64,000 bases of DNA, from positions 62,001 to 126,000 of the forward strand of contig JBKEHH010000005.1 in assembly GCA_046710535.1 (NCBI GenBank), in the 5' to 3' direction. The stretch is from CAWVSB01 sp046710535. GTDB taxonomy: Bacteria; Pseudomonadota; Gammaproteobacteria; Pseudomonadales; CAWVSB01. The translations under genes and the position numbers were made by a program. Position 1 is the first letter of the stretch. Every line of letters begins with the position of its first letter. A model generated the notes under the pieces. It searched no databases. It saw nothing but the letters and a program-made list of their open reading frames with translations, and was not told the origin of the DNA. This document shows, in pieces, positions 1-8,097 of the stretch.

Positions 1-2
1 GT

Positions 3-629
3 CGTGCCATAGTTCATCAGCGCGGCAAGCTCGACGTGCGCGCAACACTACGTCGCAACATGGCGTTTGACGCTACTCCTTTTATTCCACAATGGCGAAA
101 AAAGCATAAAGATCGGCCGCAGGTTTTTGTTATTGCCGATATCTCAGGGTCAGTCGCGGCCAGCTCTGGTATGCTACTTAGCTTTATGGCTAGCCTTAGT
201 GAAATTCTGCCGAAAGTACGCAGCTTTGTTTTTTCTAGTGCTATGGGTGAAGTCACCGATCTATATAAGCAGCTAGACATTAAAGATGCCACCGAGCAAG
301 CCAACAAGCGTTGGGGCAGTGGCGTAACCGACTACGGCAGATCATTTATTAATTTTGCCGAGCTTACTCAAGGACAAATCAGACGTAACAGCACGATTAT
401 TATTTTAGGCGATGCTCGCAACAATAATGGTGACCCGGCGATGAGCGTGTTCAAAGATATTGCTCGCTGCTGTCATAATATTTATTGGTTAAACCCCGAG
501 CGAAAAAATATTTGGGGCACCGGCGACTCCATCATGAGTGACTACGGCAAGTATTGTCACTCTATTCATTTGTCTAATACTCTTGCCGACTTAGAAAAGT
601 TTTGCGACTATTTACTTAAGAATAATTGA
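3..629 (+). CDS. VWA domain protein, CoxE-like (5' end outside window)
   Basis: The reading frame is open from base 3, so the start lies upstream of the window; a GTG at 36 is internal and not a credible start. The visible part is the C-terminal von Willebrand factor A domain. The metal-ion-dependent adhesion site motif DISGS is encoded at about 138-152, and the 'RRNMAFD...P' segment before it is typical of CoxE-type VWA proteins. In that family the VWA protein usually works with a MoxR-type AAA+ ATPase to assemble or activate a partner enzyme. No such ATPase is visible here, but it could lie just upstream. The exact target is unknown. Family assignment is firm, role is inferred. Confidence 0.8.
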   Translation, partial: RAIVHQRGKLDVRATLRRNMAFDATPFIPQWRKKHKDRPQVFVIADISGSVAASSGMLLSFMASLSEILPKVRSFVFSSAMGEVTDLYKQLDIKDATEQANKRWGSGVTDYGRSFINFAELTQGQIRRNSTIIILGDARNNNGDPAMSVFKDIARCCHNIYWLNPERKNIWGTGDSIMSDYGKYCHSIHLSNTLADLEKFCDYLLKNN

Positions 630-666
630 CACGATCAAAACAGCGATAAAAACACCAAGGTAAACT

Positions 667-1050
667 ATGATACTAGCTAGAGTTCTGCTGATATTTAACG
701 GATTATTCTACGCCGTCTATGGCACCATGTGCTTTGTAGACCCAACCACTGCCGCTAATTTAGTCGGCTTTAGCCTTGGCTATACCTCGGGCCCAGTTGA
801 AGTTATGGCCATGTATGGCGGCATGCAATTAGCCATCGGCTTCTATTCAACGGTAAAAGCTAAAGACGCACTCAGCGCCCCACATGGCTTGGAAGTATTA
901 GCGGTATTAATGGGTGGTTTAGGTATTGCCCGATTAATCGGGCTAACCATATACTCGCCAGACTCTTACAATTTAACCATTGGCTGCTATGAAGTCTGCG
1001 TTTGTTTGCTCGCTATTTACGCTAGAAAAAGACTGCTAACAAAACAATAG
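667..1050 (+). CDS. DUF4345-like small membrane protein
   Basis: This 127-residue protein has about four hydrophobic segments, with glycine-rich turns such as MYGGMQLAIG in the middle and a basic C-terminus (RKRLLTKQ). The pattern matches the DUF4345 family of small inner-membrane proteins, whose function is unknown. An AAGG sequence about 8 bases before the ATG is a plausible ribosome-binding site. The gene lies 37 bases after the VWA gene on the same strand and is followed by a bidirectional terminator, so the two may be cotranscribed. Confidence 0.7.
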   Translation: MILARVLLIFNGLFYAVYGTMCFVDPTTAANLVGFSLGYTSGPVEVMAMYGGMQLAIGFYSTVKAKDALSAPHGLEVLAVLMGGLGIARLIGLTIYSPDSYNLTIGCYEVCVCLLAIYARKRLLTKQ

Positions 1051-1123
1051 GAGTAGCAATATCTCACACCGCTTATTGTATCGTTTGGATGGTCTTGGTC
1101 ATTGCTGATATTGAAAGGCTAAT

Positions 1124-1151
1124 AAAAAGGGCTCCACAGGGAGTCCTTTTT
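1124..1151. terminator. bidirectional intrinsic terminator
   Basis: AAAAAGG-G-CTCC pairs with GGAG-T-CCTTTTT around an ACAG loop, giving a 12-bp stem with one G-T pair. A and T runs on both sides let it work on either strand. It separates the plus-strand DUF4345-like gene from the converging PHP hydrolase gene. Confidence 0.8.
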
Positions 1152-1164
1152 ATATAATCCACCA

Positions 1165-3855
1165 CTACTCTACAGCTAACTGGGGCAAACCCCGCGCATT
1201 CCATTTGCCATCATTATCTGCATCGATAAACACCGGATTAGTAAAAGCCATCGGCGTTAGCGTCGGCGCTATCAGGCTATATAACTCGTTAACTTGCCCG
1301 GTAACCTCAAATACCACAAAGCTGTCATGGGAGAAGTTAAATTCAAAGTCCTGCTGGCTATTGGCGACTGCACTGCGCGTCTCTTCAAGCACTCCGTTGA
1401 CATAAATATTAAGGGTATCCACCGGCACCCAAGAAGCAGCATCAATATTTACCTGTAAACTTACATCGCTGCCGCTCAGCATTCTGGATACGCCTATTGC
1501 CTGCGCAACTTTAATTTCACCACCTTGTTCACTGACAGTAATTAGCGGACCAGAGCTGCCAAAAATTTGCCCGTCGCTAATCGCGCTGATAAAGGTATCA
1601 CGATTAAAATTAGCTATATTGTCATCACCTACATACACATAGTTACGAGGCATTGCCACTAGCTCTACGTTGCCATGGCTATCACTATTGGCGCTGGCAA
1701 AAATAATTTCACCTTGCTGTAAAAAGGAAAACCAATCTTGGCGTAACACTTCATAATTGCTGAAAAATTCACCTAGAAATGAGCCGTTAGCGACTTCAAT
1801 CAAATCTATATCGATATCGCGTAAACCCGTCTTGGGATCTTTTTCAATCAGCGATTTATTGTTATCACTGATTAATGGCAAACCCGGATCGTAGCTGTTG
1901 CCATAGACCAAATGATCTAGATAATACGAGTCATCATCTTTGACTGCCGTTTTTCTTGCATGGTTCATCTGCAAAATAACTTGCTCGCTATCGCTGCCGA
2001 ACAATTCAATCAGCTCGCGGATACGATTACCTTCATGTTTGAGTAAACCGCCAGAATATTGAGTTTCTTTAAACTCCATGGGGAATACATTGGCGTGGCC
2101 ATAGCTGTAAGGCGTTTTGGGCGTGCGCGTTAACGAGGTTAACTCTGTGCCAGCTAAAACGGCCATATCACCACCTAAGTTCTCTGCCGCCATATCATTT
2201 TCATAGTCGTAAATTATATTGTGTTCGCTGCTAATCATCACGTCGCCGCCTTGGGCAACAAACGATTTAAGACGCTGCCTCACTGAAATTTTGGTATCAA
2301 AACTTGGCGCTGAATGAACATGAAAATCACTGCTTAACCAACCGTCACTATTTACTTCCCGCTTTGGCTCTTTGGCAATCAAACTAACCGTTTCACCTTC
2401 TTTAATAGAGATCTTCGTTTTCGTTAAGCCATACTCTAAACCACGAGTAGCATACACTTCGTAGTTACCCGCAGGGATTGCAAGGGATTGCACAGCGCTT
2501 TCTTGGCCTGACAAAGACACATAGTTAACCGCTAAATTACTGCCAACCAAAACATCGCTCATGGCAAATTCAATAAGGTCGTTATTAAACAAAGGATCAG
2601 GGGTGCCATTAATACCTTTAAAGACTAAGCGCACTGGCTCACTCGAACTCAATTCAATACGCGATGGCTTAGTCGTATTAATTTTTTCTACCACAACATC
2701 GCTACTATCTATCGCAACAATTTTGGCTGGCAGGCTTTGCCATTGGGTTTTTATCTCAAGCTTAACGGCATCTAGCCCTAACGGCAGTTTGACAGAATAA
2801 TTACCCTTCGCGTCGGTGACTACTGTGGTGATCGGCGCGCCGTCCAGGCGACTGATTAATAGCCTAGCTCCGGCCTGATCAACTGAGCCGCTAACAGTGC
2901 CTCCATTGAATATTTGATTGGTAATACCAGCCACATCACCAGACTTACTCAACCATAATTTTTTCACCATGGTGACTTTGTCACCAATAGCAATATCCAT
3001 AAATTGGGTTTGCGCAAACTCTAACAAACCTAATTTATCATCACCCCCTAACCATGGCTGCTGGGTAAATACACCTTGCAAGGTATAGTCAGAGTGGGCT
3101 TGGGCAAACCGTGGTAACACTGATATTTCACCATCGGCTGTTTCCACAGTAGCCGCCGTCAGCTGTAAGCCATAGCTAATACTAGGACTAAGATTCTCAG
3201 CGCCCTCAAAAATAATCGTATCGGCAGGAAGCATTGCTTCCACCGCAGACAAGCGATCATCGCTGCTGAAGTTAATTTGCTTAAAGCCTGACGAATAACT
3301 TGGATGGGTTGTCGACAACACAAAAGGTGTTATCGACCGATGAACATGCATGGTTAAAACGCCTAGCAAAGGCACTGCATCACTTTCTTTAGTGCGTGTG
3401 GTTACATATTTTATATCCAACTCTTTGGCGTCACTACCCAATGTATAGGTGGTAACAACGCTGATACCATCAGCTTGCGCTTCGACAATTACTGCTGCCC
3501 AACCTGCTCCCTTTACGGCCGATACTTTAGTGGCATGCAAGGCACGATATTGATCGATGTTTATCATCAAATGATTAAAAGTCCATTGATCATCGCTGCG
3601 CCCACAGTGGCCAACATCAATTAATACCCCTCCTTGCCCGGTTAAACCGGTGTCGTGATTTTTATCGCTGACAGCCGCACATAAAATACCGTTAGACAAA
3701 ACCCAGTCATCGACTCCGGCGATAGCATCACTGCCACCAATTCGATATTGGCCTAAGTTATCTTCGCTAAGACGCACTGCCACGGCCTCATCAGCCGCGG
3801 TGTAAGTACTCAGTACACTAGCAACTAACGCAGCAATAATTGTTATTTTTTTCAC
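1165..3855 (-). CDS. secreted CehA/McbA-family PHP-domain metallohydrolase
   Basis: The protein has 896 residues. Residues 1-21 form a signal peptide (KK, hydrophobic core, cleavage near TAADEA), so it is probably periplasmic. The first 500 residues are beta-rich, with a carboxypeptidase-regulatory-like Ig segment near 318-400. The PHP-type metal site follows: DFHVH at 510-514, SSEHN at 542-546, NH at 631-632 and SDSHG at 724-728. This set is typical of CehA/McbA-type hydrolases, whose characterised members cleave carbamate or phosphate esters. The C-terminus carries an acidic DADNDG motif near 880 that could bind calcium. It is much longer than the minimal PHP enzymes. The substrate cannot be predicted from sequence. 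It is monocistronic between a terminator and a divergent acyl-CoA dehydrogenase. Confidence 0.78.
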   Translation of the reverse strand: MKKITIIAALVASVLSTYTAADEAVAVRLSEDNLGQYRIGGSDAIAGVDDWVLSNGILCAAVSDKNHDTGLTGQGGVLIDVGHCGRSDDQWTFNHLMINIDQYRALHATKVSAVKGAGWAAVIVEAQADGISVVTTYTLGSDAKELDIKYVTTRTKESDAVPLLGVLTMHVHRSITPFVLSTTHPSYSSGFKQINFSSDDRLSAVEAMLPADTIIFEGAENLSPSISYGLQLTAATVETADGEISVLPRFAQAHSDYTLQGVFTQQPWLGGDDKLGLLEFAQTQFMDIAIGDKVTMVKKLWLSKSGDVAGITNQIFNGGTVSGSVDQAGARLLISRLDGAPITTVVTDAKGNYSVKLPLGLDAVKLEIKTQWQSLPAKIVAIDSSDVVVEKINTTKPSRIELSSSEPVRLVFKGINGTPDPLFNNDLIEFAMSDVLVGSNLAVNYVSLSGQESAVQSLAIPAGNYEVYATRGLEYGLTKTKISIKEGETVSLIAKEPKREVNSDGWLSSDFHVHSAPSFDTKISVRQRLKSFVAQGGDVMISSEHNIIYDYENDMAAENLGGDMAVLAGTELTSLTRTPKTPYSYGHANVFPMEFKETQYSGGLLKHEGNRIRELIELFGSDSEQVILQMNHARKTAVKDDDSYYLDHLVYGNSYDPGLPLISDNNKSLIEKDPKTGLRDIDIDLIEVANGSFLGEFFSNYEVLRQDWFSFLQQGEIIFASANSDSHGNVELVAMPRNYVYVGDDNIANFNRDTFISAISDGQIFGSSGPLITVSEQGGEIKVAQAIGVSRMLSGSDVSLQVNIDAASWVPVDTLNIYVNGVLEETRSAVANSQQDFEFNFSHDSFVVFEVTGQVNELYSLIAPTLTPMAFTNPVFIDADNDGKWNARGLPQLAVE

Positions 3856-3970
3856 ATTAACGCCTACAACATTATTTTTAGTTCACGAATTCTATAACGG
3901 TTGTGTCTACATTCATAATGACCGATTATAAATTTCTATTTATTCAGGTTTACCTTAGAGGCAGTTCGTA

Positions 3971-5212
3971 ATGATCGAATGGAGTGAAACTCAGCTATTA
4001 ATTCGTGATGCGGTGAGAGATTTTTGTGAAAAAGAAATTGCACCGAATTTAGATACTCTAGAACATGGTGATACACCGCCTTATGACGTGTTACGTAAAA
4101 TGGTCACCACTTTTGGCATGGACGAAATGGCCAGAGACAACTTTAATAAAACCATTGCAGCGGAAAAAGCTGGCATTGAGACCAAACCAAGTAAAGCTGA
4201 TGACGACAGCATAGAAGCGCGCACTCGCCGCGCCGATAAAGCCGCCATGACAATGCTGCCGACAATAGAGTTATCACGCTACTGCCCAGGCATGGTTACC
4301 GCACTAGGAGTAAGCCAAGGACTAGCAGCTGGAACTATCATGTCCAAAGGCACTATCGCCCAAAAAGAACGCTGGGCATTGCCATTGTTAACATTTGAGA
4401 AAATTGGTTCTTGGGCCATTACTGAACCTAATTCAGGTTCGGATGCATTTGGCGGCATGAAAGCGACTGCCAAGCGCACCGATGATGGAGGCTATGTACT
4501 TAACGGTAATAAAACCTATATTACTAATGGGCCTTACGCAGACACGATTATCTTTATCTGCAAATTAGATGAACCAGGCGTTGAGCCTAAGCAGCGCAAG
4601 ATTTTGAATTTTATTCTAGATACCGGTATGGAAGGATTGGTTCAAAGTAAGCCTTTTAACAAAATGGGAATTCATTCATCGCCGACTGGTGAGCTGTTTT
4701 TGCAAGATGTAAAAGTTGGGCCTGAACGCTTAGTGGGTGAAACAGAAGACGGAAGTGGTCGGTCTGGTGCTAAGGACACATTCTCTGCCGAGCGCGCAGG
4801 GGTTGCTGCAATGGCTTTAGGTATTGTCGAGAAATGTTTAGAGCTTAGCGTTAAGTACGCTAATGAGCGCATTCAGTTTGGCAAGAGTATCGGCCAATTC
4901 CAGCTTATTCAGCTAAAGCTAGCTAAAATGGAAGTCGCTAGAGCTAACCTGCAAAACTTGGTATTTAGATATATAGAGCTAATTAGCTTTAACCGCAGAC
5001 CCACACTTGCTGAAGCATCTGCAATGAAACTATATGCCGCGCAAGCCGCCGTTGAAGTGGCAATGGAAGCTGTGCAAATTCATGGTGGTAACGGTTACAT
5101 GGCAGAATATCGCGTAGAACAACTAGCAAGAGATGCCAAAATTTTACAAATTTATGGCGGCACTGATGAAATTCAAATTACAGCTATTGCCAGAGACTTG
5201 CTAAGTCGCTGA
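3971..5212 (+). CDS. acyl-CoA dehydrogenase
   Basis: This 413-residue flavoprotein of the acyl-CoA dehydrogenase family carries out alpha,beta-dehydrogenation of an acyl-CoA, passing electrons to ETF. The FAD/substrate signature WAITEPNSGSDAFG lies at 148-161. IHGGNGYM and IYGGTDEIQ lie near the C-terminus. The usual catalytic Glu of medium-chain enzymes (YEGT) is Gly here. Instead, E274 in SAERAG sits where isovaleryl- and long-chain-type enzymes place their base, so activity is expected (inference). A charged insert at about residues 55-90 is longer than in minimal family members. The gene stands alone, so its substrate is unknown. A strong terminator follows. Confidence 0.88.
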   Translation: MIEWSETQLLIRDAVRDFCEKEIAPNLDTLEHGDTPPYDVLRKMVTTFGMDEMARDNFNKTIAAEKAGIETKPSKADDDSIEARTRRADKAAMTMLPTIELSRYCPGMVTALGVSQGLAAGTIMSKGTIAQKERWALPLLTFEKIGSWAITEPNSGSDAFGGMKATAKRTDDGGYVLNGNKTYITNGPYADTIIFICKLDEPGVEPKQRKILNFILDTGMEGLVQSKPFNKMGIHSSPTGELFLQDVKVGPERLVGETEDGSGRSGAKDTFSAERAGVAAMALGIVEKCLELSVKYANERIQFGKSIGQFQLIQLKLAKMEVARANLQNLVFRYIELISFNRRPTLAEASAMKLYAAQAAVEVAMEAVQIHGGNGYMAEYRVEQLARDAKILQIYGGTDEIQITAIARDLLSR

Positions 5213-5219
5213 TCAATAA

Positions 5220-5259
5220 CACACACAAAAACAGGCTTAAAGCCTGCTTTTTGTGTGTG
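5220..5259. terminator. bidirectional intrinsic terminator
   Basis: CACACACAAAAA-CAGGC pairs with GCCTG-C-TTTTTGTGTGTG around a TTAAA loop, with one bulged base. The long stem contains its own A and T runs. It lies at the end of the acyl-CoA dehydrogenase gene and the converging pmp3-like pseudogene. Confidence 0.8.
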
Positions 5260-5265
5260 CCAAGC

Positions 5266-5422
5266 TTAGCACATGGTTAGCCATAGCGAGGGTATGATCG
5301 CTGGCACCCAAAAAAGAAAACACAACGTTGATGATTTAATCTTTTCCTGCGCCTTTTTTCAAAAACACCGCTACCGGTGGAATCAATAGCGACAGAACAA
5401 TTAAAACCAGCTTGTTATCCAT
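5266..5422 (-). pseudogene. broken Pmp3/YqaE-family small membrane protein
   Basis: From the ATG at 5422 the minus strand reads MDNKLVLIVLSLLIPPVAVF and then LKKGAGKD, the N-terminal half of a Pmp3/YqaE protein. Members normally have about 52 residues and two membrane helices. A TAA at 5338-5336 falls where Leu is expected. After it the same frame gives IIN, and a different frame then gives CFLFWVPAIIPSLWL, the second half of the family, ending in TAA at 5268-5266. One nonsense change plus a frameshift therefore explains the locus. GGAG lies 6 bases before the ATG, so a 28-residue peptide could still be made. Confidence 0.72.
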
Positions 5423-5550
5423 TTATATCTCCAATGCTTTGTTAGCATTTATTTTTATAGTAGTTATTACCAATCTAGAATAGCACCACTTTTTATCGCT
5501 GACACCTAGCTTTGCTGACAGCCATTACTCAAACCATCGACAGAACACGA

Positions 5551-5934
5551 CTAAGCGGCATTAGCTTGGCTAGAGAAAATTTCTGACCCTGCTTGCGTCA
5601 ACAACACTGTAAATCCAGCTACGCCGGATGGGTGTGGGTTTTCTGCTAAGAATTGCTGACTGCCATGATCAAACTTCTGCATTTGTAATTTCATTGCACA
5701 GATCACTGGGTGAATTTTCTTAGAGATATTCTTACGTTCAACATCATCTAATCTGGCTAACTTTGCACCAACTTGCTTCAAGGTGTCACCACTATAAAAC
5801 GGGAAACACAATTTAAGCCCGGCTAGCACTGCCATTGTTTTGATGTCGTCAACACCAGCATTGGCAGCCATTCTGTCTAGCTCATTTTTAATGATGCGAG
5901 AAGGCATCAGCGGTGTCACGTTATAAGTGGTCAT
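5551..5934 (-). CDS. hypothetical protein, 127 residues
   Basis: I do not recognise this soluble protein. It has no signal peptide or membrane helix. It reads as mostly helical, with a conserved-looking central segment (AGLKLCFPFYSGDTLKQVGAKLARLDD). Its stop is 130 bases from the pmp3-like pseudogene. Good codon use and a clean frame suggest it is real, but it sits in a region full of transposase remains and may be a laterally acquired or orphan gene. Confidence 0.5.
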   Translation of the reverse strand: MTTYNVTPLMPSRIIKNELDRMAANAGVDDIKTMAVLAGLKLCFPFYSGDTLKQVGAKLARLDDVERKNISKKIHPVICAMKLQMQKFDHGSQQFLAENPHPSGVAGFTVLLTQAGSEIFSSQANAA

Positions 5935-6040
5935 CGTACAACTCCAAAATTATTATTACTCTACGGAGTTAATTTTACAGAGCTGAAAGCTATTAACTAT
6001 AAGGGATGTAAGAAACCCTATCCGAGCAAACACCTACACT

Positions 6041-6385
6041 GCCGATCACCTGCCTAGAACGGAAGTGGTGACAGCCGTTAAAGAACACGACAAAACCTGT
6101 CAATGCGGCTGTCAAAAGGCCATGATTAATCACCAGCGCCATGAGCGTCTCAATTATATCCCGCCGGTCTATGAGATCATTGTCGAGTTACGTTAAGTGG
6201 TAGCTTGCCCCAAAGGCTGCCGGGGTGAAATGGTTACCGCCGAAAAGCCCAGGCATATTTTACCGAAAACTAAAGTGACGGGAGAGTTGTAAACATAATA
6301 ATGGCACACACTGTGATGCCGGATATAGGAAGAAAGAGACCATCACATCGGACCAATCCAGCCGCCAGCAGAGCTGGTTTTGCGA
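6041..6385 (+). mobile_element. decayed IS66-family TnpC transposase fragment
   Basis: Reading the plus strand in the frame of base 6050 gives LPRTEVVTAVKEHDKTCQCG, then CQKAMINHQRHERLNYIPPV, then YEIIVELR, a stop (TAA 6194-6196), VVACPKGCRGEMVTAEKP, and a final stop at 6290-6292. This is the zinc-binding segment of IS66 TnpC: a Cys-rich knuckle, an 'ERLNYIP' block, and a second Cys pair before 'LPKTKVTGEL'. A shifted frame after 6292 still gives VNIIMAH and then YRKKETI, which suggests more decayed sequence up to about 6385. Neither the start nor the DDE domain is present, so it cannot be functional. Confidence 0.65.
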
Positions 6386-6393
6386 CAGAGCCG

Positions 6394-6891
6394 TCAAAGG
6401 TCCCAGTTTTCCAAATAAACTTGTAATAATTCAATTAGGGTGCCATCCGGGTCACGACAAACCGCAACATCGGCCAGACCACCATCATCTCTAAGCGGGG
6501 GAGAGATAAACTCAACGCCCAGTGCCGTTAAATTGTCGTAGTCCTGCTTGAGGTTTTCACTGATCAGGCAAACCCGCACCAACCCAAGATCTGTATTCGT
6601 TAACGGCGGTCTTTGCTGGTTCGCATCAAATTCAGTGATATCCAATTTAGGGAACCCATCACCCAACTGCATAATGCAGGCGCGCCCACGGGTATTTTCC
6701 GCCACGCCAAGAGCGCGGGCACTGGATTGTAGCAACGTCGCGGGTTGCGCTTGCGCTGCTAAGCCAAGATATGGAATGGCCGAAATAAACTGCTGAAACC
6801 CCAGCTTTTGATAGAATGCAATTGATCGTTCTAGATTGCTAACATTAATATTAATATGGCCCCAGGAAAATTTTGGCGCTTGATCAGTCAT
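6394..6891 (-). CDS. VOC-family protein (glyoxalase/bleomycin resistance fold)
   Basis: This 165-residue protein has two beta-alpha-beta-beta-beta modules of the vicinal-oxygen-chelate fold. It opens with GHININVSNLERSIAFYQKLGF (short form: HINI...FYQKLGF) and ends with DPDGTLIELLQV. Metal-ligand candidates are the His of GHIN and the Glu of LIELL. VOC proteins include lyases, dioxygenases and binding proteins, and nothing here decides among them. It sits between two transposase remnants, so it may have been carried in by, or spared among, mobile DNA. Confidence 0.75.
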   Translation of the reverse strand: MTDQAPKFSWGHININVSNLERSIAFYQKLGFQQFISAIPYLGLAAQAQPATLLQSSARALGVAENTRGRACIMQLGDGFPKLDITEFDANQQRPPLTNTDLGLVRVCLISENLKQDYDNLTALGVEFISPPLRDDGGLADVAVCRDPDGTLIELLQVYLENWDL

Positions 6892-7069
6892 CGTCTACTC
6901 CGCTGTAAAGGTAAGAATTCATACTATGGGCGTTGTCGTTAGATGTACAGAGGCGAACCATCGACATACTTGGCTATACGGTGGGTATTGCTAATTCCCC
7001 CTTAAGCAGTAGCTTATCGTTACTTGATTTAGTAGCGAATCTATCTAGAGTTGTCGCATGAAAGAGGAA

Positions 7070-7462
7070 ATGGAATTGCTTATTCATTTGATTGTTTCCC
7101 TTGTCCGCTACTCAAACCAAGCTGTATGAAGGTTGTGATGACTGAAACTATGATTATGAAACAACAACTCATCGTCATGAACCGGGGAAGGGCCAGGGCA
7201 CCAAAACTCAGGACTTCTGACCGCTTCCTCATTGGCTTATTGGCCCATTTTATCGATGAAAAGCGCCTGCCCAAGGTAGCGGTTATTATCAGGCCCGCCA
7301 CTATTCTTAGCTTTCAAAAAGCGCTAGTGAAAATAAAATACAACAGACTGTATTCAAAAAAAACGAAGAAAAAACCAGGTAAAAACCAGGTAAAAACCAG
7401 GTAAAAACCACAAGATAAAATACTTATTGATTTTGTCATCGAAATGAAAAAGCGCAATCTAT
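7070..7462 (+). mobile_element. decayed integrase-core (IS3-like) transposase, N-terminal part
   Basis: The ATG at 7070 starts MELLIHLIVSLVRYSNQAV and hits TGA at about 7127. A second frame then carries MKQQLIVMNRGRARAPKLRT, DRFLIGLLAHF, PKVAVIIRPATILSFQKALV and K(I)KYNRLYS. This is the N-terminal helical region of the common integrase-core transposases that begin '..LRQQL.V..R...AP.L...DR'. The frame is broken again by three copies of an 11-bp unit at 7370-7402, which insert a TAA. It resumes as KPQDKILIDFVIEMKKRN and stops near 7462. The catalytic rve/DDE domain is missing. Confidence 0.65.
7370..7410. repeat. 11-bp tandem repeat, three copies plus a partial
   Basis: The unit AAAAACCAGGT occurs at 7370-7380, 7381-7391 and 7392-7402, and an 8-base partial copy follows at 7403-7410. 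Three units add 33 bases, which keeps the transposase frame in register but introduces an in-frame TAA. Confidence 0.9.
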
Positions 7463-7693
7463 AGGTGCCTAGCTTAACCATAGATTCAGTGTCACTGCAG
7501 CCACTTGGGATCCACTATTTTCTCAACACACTTTTAATGGGTAAAGGGTAAGACTGTCGACTCTATAACAGCGCCTAATAATAGCTAAACAGTCTTCTAG
7601 AGCGGCCAACGTTCCATCATCGAATGAGTAATTTTCGCCTTATATTAATCATGGTGGTAGCTTACAATAGCAACGATTAAATAGGAGCCGGTC
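7463..7693. other. intergenic region, no gene seen
   Basis: This stretch has stops in all frames and no recognisable protein remnant. It holds the upstream region of the small membrane-anchored protein at 7694. A ribosome-binding site, AGGAG, sits just before that gene's ATG. Confidence 0.5.
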
Positions 7694-7996
7694 ATGAGAC
7701 CGTATCACATTCGTCAGTTAATCGTTGTTGCCAGTATTAGCGCAACTATTACCGTGTTGGTGCTCAAAGTTTCAGGCTACCTATTATTGCCAACCACGGT
7801 AGTAAGCAGTAGTAATGAGCTGAAGTTCACCAGTATTAGTGCGACCAAAGATAGCACCTCATCGTTACTCAGCGACCAACCTGACACGACCCTTACCTGC
7901 TTAAACGGCTTTGCTTTGTTACAAACCAAGCAGAGCCCTCAGCAAACGTTGATTTTAGCAGATAAAAACGGCCTAGCTATTAAGTGCCAACCATAG
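7694..7996 (+). CDS. hypothetical membrane-anchored protein, 100 residues
   Basis: Residues 8-33 form one hydrophobic segment after a short basic N-terminus, so the remainder (Ser/Thr-rich, with two Cys near 74 and 98) is probably periplasmic. The two cysteines could form a disulfide. I do not recognise the family. AGGAG is spaced well before the ATG. It precedes gshA by about 100 bases on the same strand. Confidence 0.5.
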   Translation: MRPYHIRQLIVVASISATITVLVLKVSGYLLLPTTVVSSSNELKFTSISATKDSTSSLLSDQPDTTLTCLNGFALLQTKQSPQQTLILADKNGLAIKCQP

Positions 7997-8097
7997 ATAA
8001 CAGACTGTGATTACACTCACACAATCTATACACTGAGCGGTGCGTTACATCTTTGGCACAAAAGCCCAACTGACCAGTTACTTTGAAGGACTAAATT

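Noticed and set aside
7051..7404. A 117-residue novel gene
   Set aside because: Its central part is the N-terminal region of an integrase-core transposase, and its first residues are out of frame with the true start at 7070.
7370..7410. CRISPR-like repeat
   Set aside because: The units are 11 bp and directly adjacent with no spacers, so this is a simple tandem repeat.
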